Of a stretch of DNA of 64,000 nt, positions 1-13,005 are shown piece after piece; the first letter of the stretch is position 1; every line of letters starts with the position of its first letter. The position numbers and the translations under genes are program-made. This DNA is from Wyeomyia smithii. Lineage: Eukaryota; Arthropoda; Insecta; Diptera; Culicidae. The notes beneath the pieces are model-generated. The model did no database searches. It saw only the letters and a list, made by a program, of their open reading frames with translations, and was not told the DNA's origin. The stretch lies in NCBI RefSeq assembly GCF_029784165.1, contig NC_073694.1, positions 43,879,639 through 43,943,638 on the forward strand. The letters run 5' to 3'.

Positions 1-6
1 TTGAGC

Positions 7-42
7 TATATAAAAGCCTGCTTCTGCTCAAACCAATCAGTT
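7..42 (+). promoter_or_regulatory. Core promoter: TATA box plus arthropod initiator
   Basis: TATATAAAAG lies at 7-16 and an arthropod-type initiator TCAGTT at 37-42. If the A at 39 is +1, the TATAAAAG starts at -30, which is the canonical spacing. The transcript would run rightwards into the window. Whether this belongs to a host gene or to an LTR whose start lies outside the window cannot be told. A MITE now sits 60 bp downstream. Confidence 0.5.
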
Positions 43-100
43 CACTAGTAGATTGTGACTTGAACGGTCCTATTTAAGCAGCAACGGGTACCAGCAGCAG

Positions 101-309
101 TAGGGATGAGCAAAACGGATCTCTTCTGAGAGCGGCTCTGAACTGCTCACACAACATTTTGAACCGACTTATATGGACGGTACTTTGTTCACAAAAAACA
201 ACGTGCAAGGTTCTTGTTATTTCGGTAAACTTCGTTTTCTGGCGAACCAGCAGTTTTGTTGTGCACAAATAGCCATGGTTCATTTTTGTGAGCTGTTCGC
301 CCATCCATA
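101..309. mobile_element. hAT-type MITE with perfect 8-bp target duplication
   Basis: A 209-bp element starts TAGGGATGAGC and ends GCCCATCCATA, imperfect terminal inverted repeats. It is flanked by AGCAGCAG on both sides (93-100 and 310-317), an exact 8-bp target duplication as hAT transposases make. A relative with the same ends lies at 8,724-8,989. It has no coding capacity. The host sequence around it is rich in GCAGCAG-like triplets, so part of the match could be chance, but element ends and flanks agree exactly. Confidence 0.75.
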
Positions 310-317
310 AGCAGCAG

Positions 318-3300
318 TAGCTGCAGCGGGTATCAGAAGCGGTAGTGGTAGCAGCGTCAGTGGTAGGTGCAGCGGCACAACTTCTTCCTCTAGTAAAAAC
401 CTGCCTTTGTGTGGTATTGGCAGCATCAGTGGTAGGTGTATTGTCCAGCACCTCTTCCAGCGACGTCAATGAACGGGGATGTTGACAATCAAAATCTGTC
501 GGCCGTAAAATTTTCAGTGTGGAACAGATCCCCTTGTGTCATCGGAAAAGTGCCTGATTCCCACTGTCGTGAAAAGCACAGAGATGCGATGCGATATTAT
601 TTAAACAAAAAATTATCCTTTTCAGGACAAATTAAATACTTAATTTGAAAAGTTAATATTTTCTTGTTCCTTCATTACACTTCATTCATATTATAACAAA
701 AAGGCAGTAGTGACAGTGGCAGCGGCAACCTATTCGTATCAGCTTTCGGTTCAAATTATTTTAAATATTATCTAATTAAGAAATGAACGGTCCCTCCGGT
801 GGAACTCTGCTGCCGTCTAACTTTTAATTTTAATAACAAAAAAATTGTGTGCAAATCCACAATGGTAATGCTAGCATAGAACTACATAGAGCTGTTGGTT
901 GGAACACTTGGTTGCATTCGGGAGTGATCGCGAATTATTTGAATGATATACGCTAAGATTACGATATTATCCCAGTTTCGGCATTACTCATATAAACTGA
1001 TATTTGGCCATTTGTGGCTATTTTCCAGGAGCATTATTACAAAAAAGTTTTTTTATTAGTGTTGATATTCTTTTGATTGATCACTCTCAAATACAACAAT
1101 GCAAGTAATGAAACAAACAACCTTAAGTTCTCCGTCAACCTTGCGGTCGTGGCTTTGCACACAGCCCTTCTGTTTTTCCATACATTTTCTACACGATTGG
1201 CTCATTTTTCTAACACAGACATCAATAGTCGATTGCATTGGTGTAAAACTCATAACAGAGGAATGAAGGTGTGCTGCAAGAGTTTGTGCACGTCGAAGGG
1301 AAAAAATATACACCTTTGCTGAAGTGTCAACTCATGGATCTTTCAAACTGAAACCACTTAACAAGAACAAAATAGTATTTTTTTAATCCGTTCTACTTTT
1401 TTATCAACCAGATTAGCTCGTCTATTAGTATATTAGTCTTGCAATACAAGCGAAGCTGTTCAAGTTTCAATTTATGCTATATGTCGTTTTGATTTTTGTT
1501 TGTTTTGTGGTTAAAAAATATTGCGATAAGAATCAACCACTCACCAGAGTAAAGTAACAGATACTTGGATGACAGGTTTCCATTAGTGAATGGCGATTCT
1601 TACAGTCAACAGGTGAGGTAATTTTGTTTTGCACTAGGTAAGGTAACAGTGAGAAAAGAATCCAGTGTCACTAACCACGAACGCCGCAGGCGTCTTGTTA
1701 TCCTGTTTCTAAATCGTTCCACCAGTCCTTAACGGGTAGGGCCCAAGAAAACCACAAACAGCACTTTTCTAAATCCACACTACACCGTACTGAAAGCGGA
1801 AAAAGTAAAACGGCAAAACTGCCCTGCACGCATATGCAGAGAGGTCTAGTTAGTAGGACTGAAGTAGGCACAACAGATCTAGAAAACTATTTGGCGCAGA
1901 GCGAGCCGAGTTTACTTTTGTCTAATTGCATATCTCTCCTGGTTGGAACAATGCGGCTAAAAAGCCAACTTTTCATTTCCCGACTTTTTAGGAGGAGATA
2001 GTAAAAAATTGGCAGTAGAAACAGTGCGAACTAAAGAGCAATACCGTTAGTGAATGTGAGTTTGCTCCGGGTGTTTCGAATTGGTAAATCTGAAAATTGA
2101 TCAGTTGGAATGGAATGTTATGTAACATTTGATAACCTACTTACACAGAGCACCAAAGTAGTCTTCTATGACGATACAAAAATAAACCTACGTAACACGA
2201 ATATATAACATCGACGCATAAAGTGAAGCATGGTTTTGAAGTGATGAGAATCTGCTTTAATATAATTCTAGTCAGCGTTTATTAGAAAGAAAGAGAAGAC
2301 ACGTTCTATATATGTCTAAGAGGACTAAATTTGATCGTTAAATAAACATTCATCTTTAAATTGAAAATACTAAAAGCAACTAATTGAATGATTCGGGTAA
2401 TTTTTCTTATTAGAAAAAATAATGAGATGAAGCGTACAGCAAATTTGCATTGTCAAATGGATAACGAACAGTGTGCTGATCGAATTTAGTCGAAAGTAGA
2501 ACACAAAAACTTGCTCTGATCTTCTGAAGGGTACAATCTCTCGAGGAAAAAAGTCTTGTCAGTTTTAGAAGTACGTCTTGTCTTCGCTGGAATATCAGTT
2601 TTTTTCTGTTCAAATTTCATCTCATTTGTTTGCTTAGCACTTGACGTAAAACGGTTCATAAAATACCCGGTCAGTGAGCCACTGCCGAGAGGAAAGCAGT
2701 GTACCCAAAACGGAAAGAAGCACCGAAGACGAGCCATGGAAAGTCAATTTAAGATCTTGAGGAAAGCTTTTTGCTGCATCGCAAACCATCAGCTCCGCCA
2801 GAGGAGGCCATCTTCGGACCACCATCAAAGCGCGTTCGGAAAACGGCACGGAAAAGTCATCTTCCGGTTTTGTGAAAAAGAGCACGTCCGGCCCTATAGT
2901 GCAGGGCAGAGAGTGTGAGCTGACTTTCAATCTTGTAGTGCATTTCTCGGCAAATATTGTTTAAGCAAATATAAATAGAAGTTAGATGGGAAAAATATAC
3001 CACGATCAACAAACCGGAACGAACGCGATCCTTGACTGCGGAGCGTAGCGATAGTTATAAGACGGTGGTAACGAGAACACCCCGTCTGGTATAAGATTGA
3101 TGCTCAATGTTTCTATCAAACAGTCTCTGTATTGTTTGCTGGCATTTTGAGGATTTTTGAACAACTGGCAAGCAAAAACAATGAATCCGTTTGACCTAAA
3201 CCTCAACATAGTCTATTTTGTCATAAAGTACAGTTTACTAATTTTTGTTTTCAAGGTATTTTGCAAAGTATCCTCGTTTCCCAAAATCGATTTGAAATAA

Positions 3301-5905
3301 TTGTCTGGGCAACCAACAGTCGGTAAGATTTCGAAAACTTTTGTTTCATTCCGAATTGAATCTCTGTCCTGGCAGTTGGACTCTACACGTGCACAACATA
3401 CAATACAATGGGCCTAACAGAGGCCCACGCCAGTATTTAAATAGTCTGAGTGGGAGTTTCACGCAAACGGTGCACGTGCCCGCATAATATACCGGTCGGC
3501 TTATCTCGCTGCAAGACATCCTGCCAATTGCGAATTCATACCACATTTGCTAGGTCAAGTAGGATCAGAGTTTCGCAACATACAAAAGATGCCCGCACAC
3601 TTTCTCACATTATTCTCCGAACGAAACAAGTGTTATGCATATAAAGTGTCCTAAATTTTATTTGCGCACCGGAAAATTTCTCCGTTCTGGGAGGGAAAAA
3701 TGCGCTCCCAAAAGAGCCACGCGGTAGTAAAAATTGAATAAGATATCATAATAAATTTATTGTTATGGCACTCGCAAATGCTGACCGATGAAGAATTGGG
3801 CCACCGGCGCTGGTTGTGTGATTTTTACAGCTTCGAAGACGGACGCGTTGGTGTTCATGCTGCCTTGCTTGGTATCGAATGTCACCCGGGCGGGCTTGCA
3901 ACCGCTCCGCCGGAAAGCAGTCATAAAGCAGTCCAATCACGTTCGGCTAGTTGAGATCGATAACGGGCGGAACCGAATAGTTTTTGATACCCGGTCCGAA
4001 GTTTGCTCTGTGGAACCGGGGTTCCGTTTCCTGGACGAGGGTAACGCTGACAGGAAAGATGCTGAAATAGGAAATTGAAATAAAGTGCGAAGTGTCGCTT
4101 GTTGAAAGACGTAAATTGAAAGGGTAAAAGTGACACATTTTCCGTCGCTTTGCAGTGGCTGGGGTACTGGCCACATTGGAAATATTCACACCAACGCCTA
4201 TAACAAAATCTCAACGAAACGCTTAACTATGTTTCATAACATTATTTATGCAAATAAACCATCAATCAAAAATAATGATTATATGCTATAATCCGGTGCA
4301 ATTTCAGCCCGAAACCTAGAGGCAACGCAATTGACCTTACATGAAAAATAGCAGCCACATTCTGAGAGACCTTTCTCTCCGTACGCCCGCATGAATTATG
4401 TCGGTACCACTCCACAGGAGCAGTGAAGAAACTCCATTTCTCCAACCGTGGCAGAGTCGTATTAATAATGTAAGTCTCAAATTAAAATTTTATTACTCCG
4501 CCGCAGTTTTCTGGCACCGCTCGGAGGAATACGCGTGCGACGACCGGGGGCAATGAGTTTTTGATGATTTATAATGACAGCTAATATGTTTAAACCACAT
4601 TCGCACCGTGCTCTGTTATTTGGCGAGACGGTTGACTTTCAGAACCACCTTCTTCATTCGAGAATTTAATGCATACTTTCGGAATTGCCTGTTGAAAAGT
4701 GTGCGAAAACGCTCACAAATTTTGATAATTCATATTTCCCATCGTAGGTTTAATGATGCCTTATGACTGTATTATGCAGTCTTAATAAACTGAAGGTTAA
4801 GCCTCAGGTTCGAAATGTGGAGCCTATTTTTTTTCAGACAATAATGTATAACCCACCAGTGATCTTTCAGTATATTTATTTTTCATATATTATACAATCA
4901 CACAACTCACCGTTGACTGCACTTGCGCTAGATCTTTTCGTGACGTTGTTCTTCGGGTGACACCTGTTTTTCAGTTTTGGAAAAACTGACAACGTAAAAA
5001 TATAGTGTAAACATTATATTCTAAACAACTTCTACCCAAATTTTCAGAAGAAAATATCCAATGGGCAATTTTCTGCTGTGTTTTTCCTTGATGCAATTTG
5101 ATGTGAACAACCTTTATTAGTGCGTTTCTAATCATACTTTTCACATAAATAGCAAAAAAAAAGGCATGTAAGGCCTCCTCTCTACCGTAACCCAATTTAA
5201 GATTCGAAGAGACTCCAGTGTGTCTCCGATACTCTAAGAATATAAACCAATCGATCCAATATTGCCCTGAGCCATCGCATAAGCTTGTCCGGGAAGCCGT
5301 ATTGTCAAAACCCCAATTAATCACCTAGTGGTGTGATCTGGTCTTTCTCATTCTAAATCTATTGTATATTAAAGTATGTTGCTATTAAAACGTCAAGTCA
5401 TAGAAGAAAAAAACGCAAGAAGCTGATTATTTTTACTGGGCCAACATGGCGACTTCCTGTATCTGGTATACAGCTTAAAACAGCCAAATGTTAATCAGCA
5501 TGTATATTTCCAGATTTAGGCTGATGTCCAGAGACTGGGAATATACTTCAAGCGCCACTTTAAATTTCAAGATCAGCTTTCAAAAGTCCAACATGGGTAC
5601 TCCCGGCGCTCAGAGGCCGAAATACTACTACAGACATCAATTTGATAAACTTGTTGTAAAACTTTTTTTTAAGTAATAAATAAGTTATTAATAAGAATCT
5701 CAATTCGAAATGTAACTTGATGTTTAAAAGGTGAGTCAGGCGTGTTTTCGGTTGCTTGTGCATTGGTCTTTGATTACCTATAGCTTCAGAGTTTGTGATT
5801 TGTGGAAGGGTGTCTTTCATAGACTACCAACTTTTTTCGTTTCACTTAAAATGGCAGAGCGAAAAAAATCCACCCATTGCTACGGGAAGGAGAAGGGAGG
5901 TATCT
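318..5905. other. No recognisable gene or element
   Basis: This is mostly AT-rich DNA with short open frames on both strands and no protein motif I recognise. GC-richer patches lie at 318-470, 2,640-2,930, 3,770-4,050 and 4,500-4,560. Their open frames (for example 2,556-2,918 and 3,788-4,078 on +, 3,921-4,214 on -) show no domain and have equally long partners on the other strand. The 5,440-5,640 patch resembles a dispersed mosquito repeat but has no clear ends. Confidence 0.5.
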
Positions 5906-6788
5906 TTTGACGTGGGACTACGTCTTTGTTTACTATACTGAGATGCATTCTGTAAAACAGGAAATGAAACTGGCAAATGTTGCGTCAGATTTCAAACGTT
6001 AATGACAGCATAACCACATGATGGATAACAATAACCAATATGTTGTTGGATAGATAAAATGTATATCAATTTTGTAATATGCTAGTTATCACTCTAATTC
6101 CATTGCTAAGCGGTGAAATTGATAGAAAGTTTCAATTACAAATTTACGCGAATAATGAACCAATTACATGTGAGTATTCCTAGCACAGACGACGTGAATG
6201 GACACCAACCGTTCCCTGTGGTATTCTCTGTATCAATATCGAAAAAAAAATTGACAGAGTCTCCCCGTCCCAATAGGTCAATTTATTTTTGCTTCCATGA
6301 GCTTAGACTAATATGATGTCTCGAAGGTAAAAGTTTTTCGAAAAGTTTGAAACAATCTCCATTAATGCACAATCCCTAAACCTGTTGTCAGAACGTAATA
6401 AAAACTGATGTCTTGAAAGAAAACATGCCAGTAAAAGCAACAGTACTAGTGGACCAAAAAGCCGCAGGTCTCTCGTCGTCTATGGTTGCAGCGGTACTCT
6501 TCTATTCGTATATTTCAGCGGTACACTTCCGTTCGTACTGCAGCGCGCGGTACTGTTCGTATTGCAGTAGTACACTTCTGTTCGTACATTTCTATTCGTG
6601 TGCAATCGGGGAAAAACTGCAATGCTGCTGCTGATTGGAAGTTTATCTCATAAATATGATTACCATGAATTACTCAACAAGAATTGTAGATTTTTGCAAC
6701 AATTACAAGTCATGTTTATTATATATTATATTCGATATTCACTAAATAATCGTGACCGGATAGTATCGAAAGATTGAATTCCCAAATA

Positions 6789-7480
6789 CAGCCGAAATTC
6801 GTTGGTTGGAACACAACTGCCACCCAACTAGCGAATCGTGTTCGTAAGTTGGATGAACTGACAACTGGGCAAATTTTTCAAAGGGGAGCGCCGGTTGTTT
6901 GATTTCCTAATTTCATTGCGGTAAAACTTTGCCAAAGAAAATGAACTTTGCTCATCTGTCTTGCTGCTGTTGTAAATATTTTATGTATTTGATCAACACT
7001 TTTTCATACGAAAATTCCAACGAGAAGTAAAATGATGAAGCGCAAGCACATCACTCTGCTTCTTGCCTAAAAAATGAAGGATCGCTACGCTGGATAATTC
7101 CGGTAAAAGCGTTGAAAAACAAAAAAAAAACAAACAACCGAACAGTAAACCTCTAAGTTACACACAAAATGTTGTAAATTCATAACATACTTTTCAAATT
7201 ACGCGATTGATTATGTCAGATATGATCTGCATGAAGTGTCCAGTTAACAGCGCTGAGAAACAAACTTATTAGTGCTGAATGGATTAAGCGTAATAAGCAA
7301 ACATGTTTACAAATTTTTACAACAATAAATAATATAATTTTATTTTAGTAATTTTTTTTTCACTTTTCGGGCCCCTGAAATGCATTTGAATGACGTTGAA
7401 TTCTGACATTAGAATGCTTTTTAGTTGGTTGACAGCCCAACTAGCGAACACCCAACTAACGAACCTCCAAATCATCACTG
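6789..7480. mobile_element. TA-flanked DNA element inside family R copy A
   Basis: Copies B and C of family R lack this 692-bp segment. It begins CAGCCGAAATTCGTTGG and ends with the complement of CAGTGATGATTTGGAGG; both ends carry TTCGTT and repeats of CAACTAGCGAA. A TA lies on each side (6,787-6,788 and 7,481-7,482), as expected for Tc1/mariner-type insertion. It has no coding capacity. Confidence 0.6.
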
Positions 7481-7534
7481 TATACAAATTTATAGAAAAG
7501 TAAGAGCCGGTGAATGGTTGTGAATTTTTGATCC

Positions 7535-7881
7535 TGAGCGGGGGCCTAGTGTGGTTTGTAACGTCTCCGCCAACCACGCTCGACGCCTGGGTTCGTATCC
7601 CACCGCCGACATAGGTGTCGATGGTTGTGGGGTGGCGTGATCCACTCGCAACCAACCCAACTGGTCTAGATTCAATCCTAGCCGACACCGGGAGATTTTC
7701 TGAGGCGAAAAATCTCTGGATCACGCCTTCCATCGCATGAGGAAGTAAAGCCGTTGGCGCCGGTCCGTTAATAAACGGGTCGTGAGTTAGGGACCTGGGT
7801 GTGGAGTCGCCTCCCTGGGCGTCGGTAATTGGCCACAACAGTGGCGGAAATAGACCGACGGAAAATAAGCGAGAAAAAAAA
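7535..7881 (+). mobile_element. tRNA-derived SINE, copy 1
   Basis: It starts TGAGCGGGGGCCTAGTGTGG (A-box region). A near-canonical RNA polymerase III B box, GGTTCGTATCC, is at 7,590-7,600, and the element ends in a run of A. The uninterrupted target in family R copy C shows the insertion site, and AATTTTTGATCC on the left against a T-extended AATTTTTGGTCC on the right is the target duplication (about 12 bp). The same SINE sits in inverse orientation at 53,063-53,415. Propagation would depend on a LINE supplying reverse transcriptase. Confidence 0.85.
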
Positions 7882-8723
7882 AATTTTTTTGGTCCATTTA
7901 CGAAGATTTATTCCGAATTCTTTCATACATTTCAAAATTGTTAGATGATATATTATTATTCTAAGCTTTACCATATTAAATGTTTATTAGCTGTCTTCGT
8001 TATACAGCGAATGAAATTGTAGGCTTTTGCTGAAACTTGTTGATAATTTTGTTTAACATATCTTCTTATGTTTGCCAATTAATGAACTTTTGTAAGGGCT
8101 CCCATATTATTTTGAAAGTAAGATATATATTATAAATTTGATTTAATCAGAGTTGAATAAGACAAAATCCTACATTATGATAACGTAAAAAATGATCACG
8201 TAAGCATTATTGAATTCGGTTTTTATAGGATATAGAGTTAATTCTGACTTTGACGCATTACGAGAAATTATACACATTTCTACACATATTTCTAAAAATA
8301 GATTGCCAGGGATGGCTGAAAATAAAAAAACGTAAGTCACCGAGCAAACACATTGATTCTGTCTGCGGAATCTGTATATTTTGGAATAAAAAACCCCAAA
8401 TTACGGTGTTTAGTCCCACGCCACCATTTCATACAACCCTAGGGCTGTATACCTTGTAGTATTTCTAACACTAGTGTATGCAGTGAGGATCTCACTTGCT
8501 CAATCTTGCGGCGCTAATATCAGCAGCTGTTTTTCCGGCTGCGGTTCGAGCAAATTTCCAATAAGAATCAACCGTCTTCTTGCTGCGGTGATTGGTTATA
8601 CAATGAAGACTAAATTTCTGCATGCTAGCTTTTATACGTGACTACTGAGAGTTAACTTTTTGGTAGGCGTGTTTTTGTGCACTAGAGTTAGTAAAACAAC
8701 AATAACAACATTTAGGTAACATT

Positions 8724-8989
8724 TAGGGATGGGCGAACGGCTCAAGAACCGTTCATATAACCGGTTCTTAGAAAAGAGCGAAAGAACGAACGGCTCACGA
8801 AAAAGAATCACGGTTATTTGAGTGCACCAGAACCTGATGGTTCGCGCAAAGCCGAAGTTTACCTAGACAACACGAACTGTCAACGCTCGTGAATCATTGT
8901 GAACCATGACCCGTCATATGAGTTGGTTCGAAATGGTGAGTGAGCGGTTCAGAGCCACTCTTGCAAAAGAGCCGTTTTGCCCACCCCTA
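8724..8989. mobile_element. hAT-type MITE, second copy
   Basis: A 266-bp element begins TAGGGATGGGCGAACGGCTC and ends GAGCCGTTTTGCCCACCCCTA minus its first base, imperfect TIRs. The flanks are GTAACATT (8,716-8,723) and GTAACAGT (8,990-8,997), seven of eight matching, the length a hAT transposase leaves. The ends match the element at 101-309. Noncoding. Confidence 0.75.
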
Positions 8990-9187
8990 GTAACAGTCTC
9001 CTCCATGGTTTTTCGTATCTCAGTAAAACGTTTTTATCCACATTCGACTCGTCAGGATTTTCTTTTTTTGACGTGGGACTACGTCTTTGTTTACTATACT
9101 GGGATGCATTTTGTAAAATTGGAAATGAAACTGGTAAATGTTGCGTCAGATTTCAAACTTCAATAACAGCATAACCACAAGATAGAT

Positions 9188-9359
9188 GGGGCCATCCACA
9201 TACCACGTGGACAGCTTGGGGGGGAGGAGGGGTGTTGTGTAATATCCACGGTCCTTCAAAAAAAAAAAAAACAAAAAATTATATGGGCATTTGTCCACGG
9301 GAAGGGGGGGGGGGGTAAATATCGTCAAAAATCTGTCCACGTGGTATGTGGATGGCCCC
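9188..9359. mobile_element. GGGGCCATCCAC-type MITE
   Basis: The TIRs read GGGGCCATCCACATACCACG at both ends and extend at least to CACGTGGACAG. The interior has a poly-A run and a poly-G run. A GAT trinucleotide flanks each side (9,185-9,187 and 9,360-9,362). Copy A of family R has an empty site at the matching position. Fragments of the same family occur near 10,796-10,822 and at 50,757-50,797. Confidence 0.8.
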
Positions 9360-9809
9360 GATAACATTAACCAATATGTTGTTGGTTGGATAAAATGTAG
9401 AACAATTTTGTAATATGCTAGTTATCATTCTAATTTCATTGCTAAGAGGTAAAATTGATAAAAAGTTTCAACGACAAATTTACCCAAATAATGAACCAAT
9501 TACATTCGAGCATTCCTAGCACAGACGACGTGAACGGACACCATCGGTTTCCTGTGATATTCTCTGTATTATTATCGAAATAAAAATTGACAGGGTCACC
9601 CCGTCCCAATCGGTCAATTTTTTTTTGCTTCCATGAGCTTAGACTAATATGATGTCTCGAAGGTAAAAGTTTTCCGAAGAGTTTGAAACAATCCCCATTT
9701 TTTGAACAATTTCCAAACCTGCTTTAGTGCTTTCAGAGCCTAATAAAAACTGATGTCTTGAAAGAATACATGCCAGTAAAAGCAACAGTACCAGTGGAGA
9801 AAAGAGCCG

Positions 9810-11163
9810 CTGCAAAGTGGTCCAATAAGGCAAAACGTGGAACTTAATTCCTAGCTTCATAGTGTCTTCGGAACAAATGTTTGTTTGAATGACCCGCATA
9901 ATTGCAAATTGTCAAAAAATATGAAAAGTTTACTATACCAAAAAATAAAAAAAATTACTTTTTTGTGTTAAGAGATATATGAATAGTTTATTCAGCAAAG
10001 TTGTAGAAGATTCAAAAATATGCAATTTTGTCGAACAAATGAAAATCCTTTCTTTTTAGGTACAAAGTTATAAAGTATACTACATGGAACCTACTTAAAA
10101 GTTAGTTTTTTGTACTTAACTTTTGTTAGTTGCTTTTACACGAAATTATTGTTCGAAGGCATTGTTGGGGCATACAAAACACACAGTTTTGCCAAACATT
10201 GTATATCTTCAGGGCTTTTCCTTACAGAGTTATATCATATTTAGCTTATATTTTCTATAACTTCAAGAACGTATAGGTTAAAAAGGGGTAAGTGGGGTCA
10301 CGATGTCAATACTTTTCCTTAAAGTTAAGCTGAAGTACTATAAACTCCTTTTGGTTCCATTTGTCCCAATCCACCCATATTGGAGTACGGTGAGCATATG
10401 TTACAGTAGGTTTTCATATATCAATAATACTAACTTTTTTGTGTTAAGAGATAGAGGAATGGTTTATTCGGCGAAGTTTTAGAACGTGCAAAAATATGAA
10501 ACTTTGCTGAACAGACAAAATCCCTATCTTCATTGGGTACAGAGTTACAGAGTATATTCTAAAAAAGTTACTTAAAAATTAGTTTTTTGTGGTTAACTTT
10601 TGTTAGTTACATTTTACATTAACACATCGTTCATAAGAAGCATTTGGGTATATAAAAAACATGTTTTTGTTGAAGGTCACACATCTCCAGGACTTCTCCT
10701 TACAAAGTTATAGCATGTTTCAGCTTATTTTTTCGATAACTTTACAACGTTTAGAATATAGATTAGGTAGATTGGGACGGATGGAACTTATAAGGGGCCG
10801 TTCCTAAACCACGTGGTCATATTTTGATCCATTTTTATATATACGTGTGTTTTATATGCCCAAATGCTTCTTAAGAACAACATTTTACTGTAAAATGTAA
10901 CTAACTAAAGTTAAGCACAAAAAACTAACTTTTAAGTAACTTTTATAGAATATACCCTGTAACTCTGTACCCAATGAAGATAGGAATTTCAAATGTTTAG
11001 CAAAGTTTCATATTTTTGCACGTTCTAAAACTTTGCTGAATAAACCATTCATCTATCTCTTAACACAAAAAAGTTAGTATTATTGATATATGAAAACCTA
11101 CTGTAACATATGCTTGCCGTACTCTAATATGGATGGATTGGGACAAATGGAACCCAAAGGATA
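9810..11163. mobile_element. Foldback element with ~315-bp inverted arms
   Basis: Arms at about 10,347-10,662 and 10,848-11,161 are reverse complements of each other at high identity, from CTTTTGGTTCC at the outer end to the TATATAAAA region inside. A diverged direct copy of the arm lies upstream at about 9,950-10,250. The 185-bp centre contains the end of a GGGGCC-type MITE. The block interrupts family R copy B, which resumes at about 11,164. No ORF is present. The left limit is approximate. Confidence 0.75.
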
Positions 11164-12174
11164 TTTATTTAATTTTATCTTCGATATTCACCAAATAATC
11201 GTGACCGTATAATATCGAAAGAGTAAATTCCCAAATATACACATTTATAGAAGAGTAAGAGCCTGCGAATGCTTATGAATTTTTGGTTTATTTACTAAGG
11301 TTCATATAGAATCTCTTTTTACATTTCGAAATTGTTAGATGATATATAATTATTCTAAGCTTTACCATACTAAACGTATATTAGCTGTCTTCGTAATACA
11401 GTGAATGTAATTGTAGGCAAATGAAAATAATTGTCAAGCAAAAACCAAAAATGGAATTGTTGATTGCTACGATTTTTTGCTGGAACTTGTTAATAATTTT
11501 GTTCAACATAGATTTTCCTGTTTGCCAATTAATTAACCTTCCATATTATTTTGAAAGTAAGATCAATATTATAGATTTTATTTAATTAGAGTTGAATAAG
11601 ACAAAACCATTCATTATGATGACGTAAGTGTTATTGGATTTGGTTTTTGAGGATATAAAGTTAATTCTGACTTTGACGCATTACGAGAAATACTTGGTGC
11701 TTCTTCAACAAGCACGATATGCTTGTGCCTTGTCAAATACATGTTGTTTACACACAAAAAATACTACAGGCATAATATCGCCAAATATAAACGATATTCT
11801 TTCGAGTGTTGTTGAATATATTTCAAAAATTGATTTCCAGGGGAGGCTGAAAATAAAAACACGTACAGTCGCTGAGAAACACATTGATTCCGTCAGCAGA
11901 CTCTGTTTATTTTATAATTAAAAAAACTCTAATTACAGTGTTCAGTCCCACGTCACTATTTCATACGACCCTAGGGCTGTATACCTTGTAGTATTTTCAT
12001 ATTACTTCTATGTGAATCAATTACTAAATCGTTTATTCTGAAAGAAGCGTAATAACATAAATACAAACTTCTCCAGATAAAGTATATCACTTAAATCAAA
12101 TTTGAGGAAGCTATTAATTTAGAGCACGAAATCAGCAAAACAAATAACTGTGCAGTGGCGCTCTGCTCCACATG

Positions 12175-12355
12175 GCTTGTACCGTACGATACTGTAGCCT
12201 GTACCAGCATGTATTCTTTCATGACATCAGTTTTAATCACTTTCTAACTGCAGGGTAATAAAATGTTTGATGAAGAGAATTTATGAAATACCTGTTCAAC
12301 AAATTTTTACATTCGGGACATCAAATTAGTCTAGGCTCATGGAAGCAAACGTAAA
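12175..12355 (-). repeat. Family R internal fragment
   Basis: The segment from GTACCAGCATGTATTCTTTC through ACATCAAATTAGTCTAGGCT is the reverse complement of the 6,295-6,450 part of family R copy A, with many substitutions. Neither family end is present, so this is an old truncated copy. Confidence 0.6.
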
Positions 12356-12792
12356 GTTAACGAAAGCAGAGTATATTCTTGTTAAAGCTGAGAGATAAAA
12401 CCAATGTTAAGCCTGTATCAGACTAACCGTCGCAGCGGTCAACCGCTACCGTTCCGTTCTTTTTCGACCAATCAGAACACAGCGGTCGACCGTCGCTTGT
12501 TGTTGTTGCAAAAAATAGAATTATTTCTATTTTTGCCGCCAACCGTTCCCAACGGTTGGTGACTGCTGTCATTGACATGGCGAAGGCAAACGAATCTCTT
12601 TATATCTACACAAGATCACATATAGAGACTTGACAAATGAAAATGTGTGCTTCTCTTTTTGGCACACACGACAGCCAGTCAAAACATTGATAGCACCGGC
12701 AACGCTGGTTGGCGATGTCAATTTTCGACCAACGCACACTGGCGAAAATGAACCCAAATTTCCACTAATTAAAAGCCGCTGGGCAGGATATC

Positions 12793-13005
12793 TTAAATAT
12801 AGCATTTCTTATGTAAAATTGGTCAACAAATTGATTGGCGATGGTTTTATTTTGGACCAGGCTCGGGAAATGATCTTTTTCGCCTCTTTTCACCCTATTT
12901 TTTGAGTATTTTTGGAAATATAGACTCTTTCCCGTGCCCTGCACAGAATGAAAATATCACCTATCGATTTATTTGCCAATTTTACATAAGAAACGCTATA
13001 TTTAA
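12793..13005. repeat. Short inverted-repeat element
   Basis: TTAAATATAGCATTTCTTAT plus GTAAAATTGG (12,793-12,822) recurs inverted at 12,976-13,005 with one or two mismatches, leaving a 150-bp centre. It has the shape of a small MITE or stem-loop. No flanking duplication is certain. Confidence 0.55.

Larger units (their letters stand above)
5906..8463 (+). mobile_element. Family R repeat, copy A (non-autonomous, hosts two insertions)
   Basis: The left end reads TTTTGACGTGGGACTACG and the right end closes with GGGCTGTATACCTTGTAGTA. The same two ends bound copies at 9,066-11,996 (+) and 38,156-40,614 (-). Fragments occur near 12.2, 13.9, 23.2, 24.6, 29.1 and 35.2 kb. A GACGTGGGACTA-like string lies about 40 bp inside the right end in inverted orientation, so the ends are partly symmetrical. 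I see no transposase. Copy A is interrupted at 6,789-7,480 and 7,535-7,881. I cannot assign a superfamily. Confidence 0.65.
9066..11996 (+). mobile_element. Family R repeat, copy B (hosts a MITE and a foldback element)
   Basis: It has the same ends as copy A: TTTTTTGACGTGGGACTACG on the left and the ATACCTTGTAGTATTT end on the right. Its sequence tracks copy A apart from two extra blocks, 9,188-9,359 and about 9,810-11,163. It lacks the two guests found in copy A, which dates those to after the family dispersed. No transposase is visible. Confidence 0.65.

Noticed and set aside
2486..2930. 120-residue plus frame and 98-residue minus frame
   Set aside because: They are mutual shadows with no motif, and no splice or promoter signal favours either.
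3746..4214. Overlapping frames of 60-97 residues on both strands in a GC-rich patch
   Set aside because: All frames are similarly open on both strands and none shows a recognisable domain; GC content alone can explain them.
7547..7615. tRNA-like A and B boxes
   Set aside because: They belong to a SINE head with target duplication and poly-A tail; there is no acceptor stem of a functional tRNA gene.
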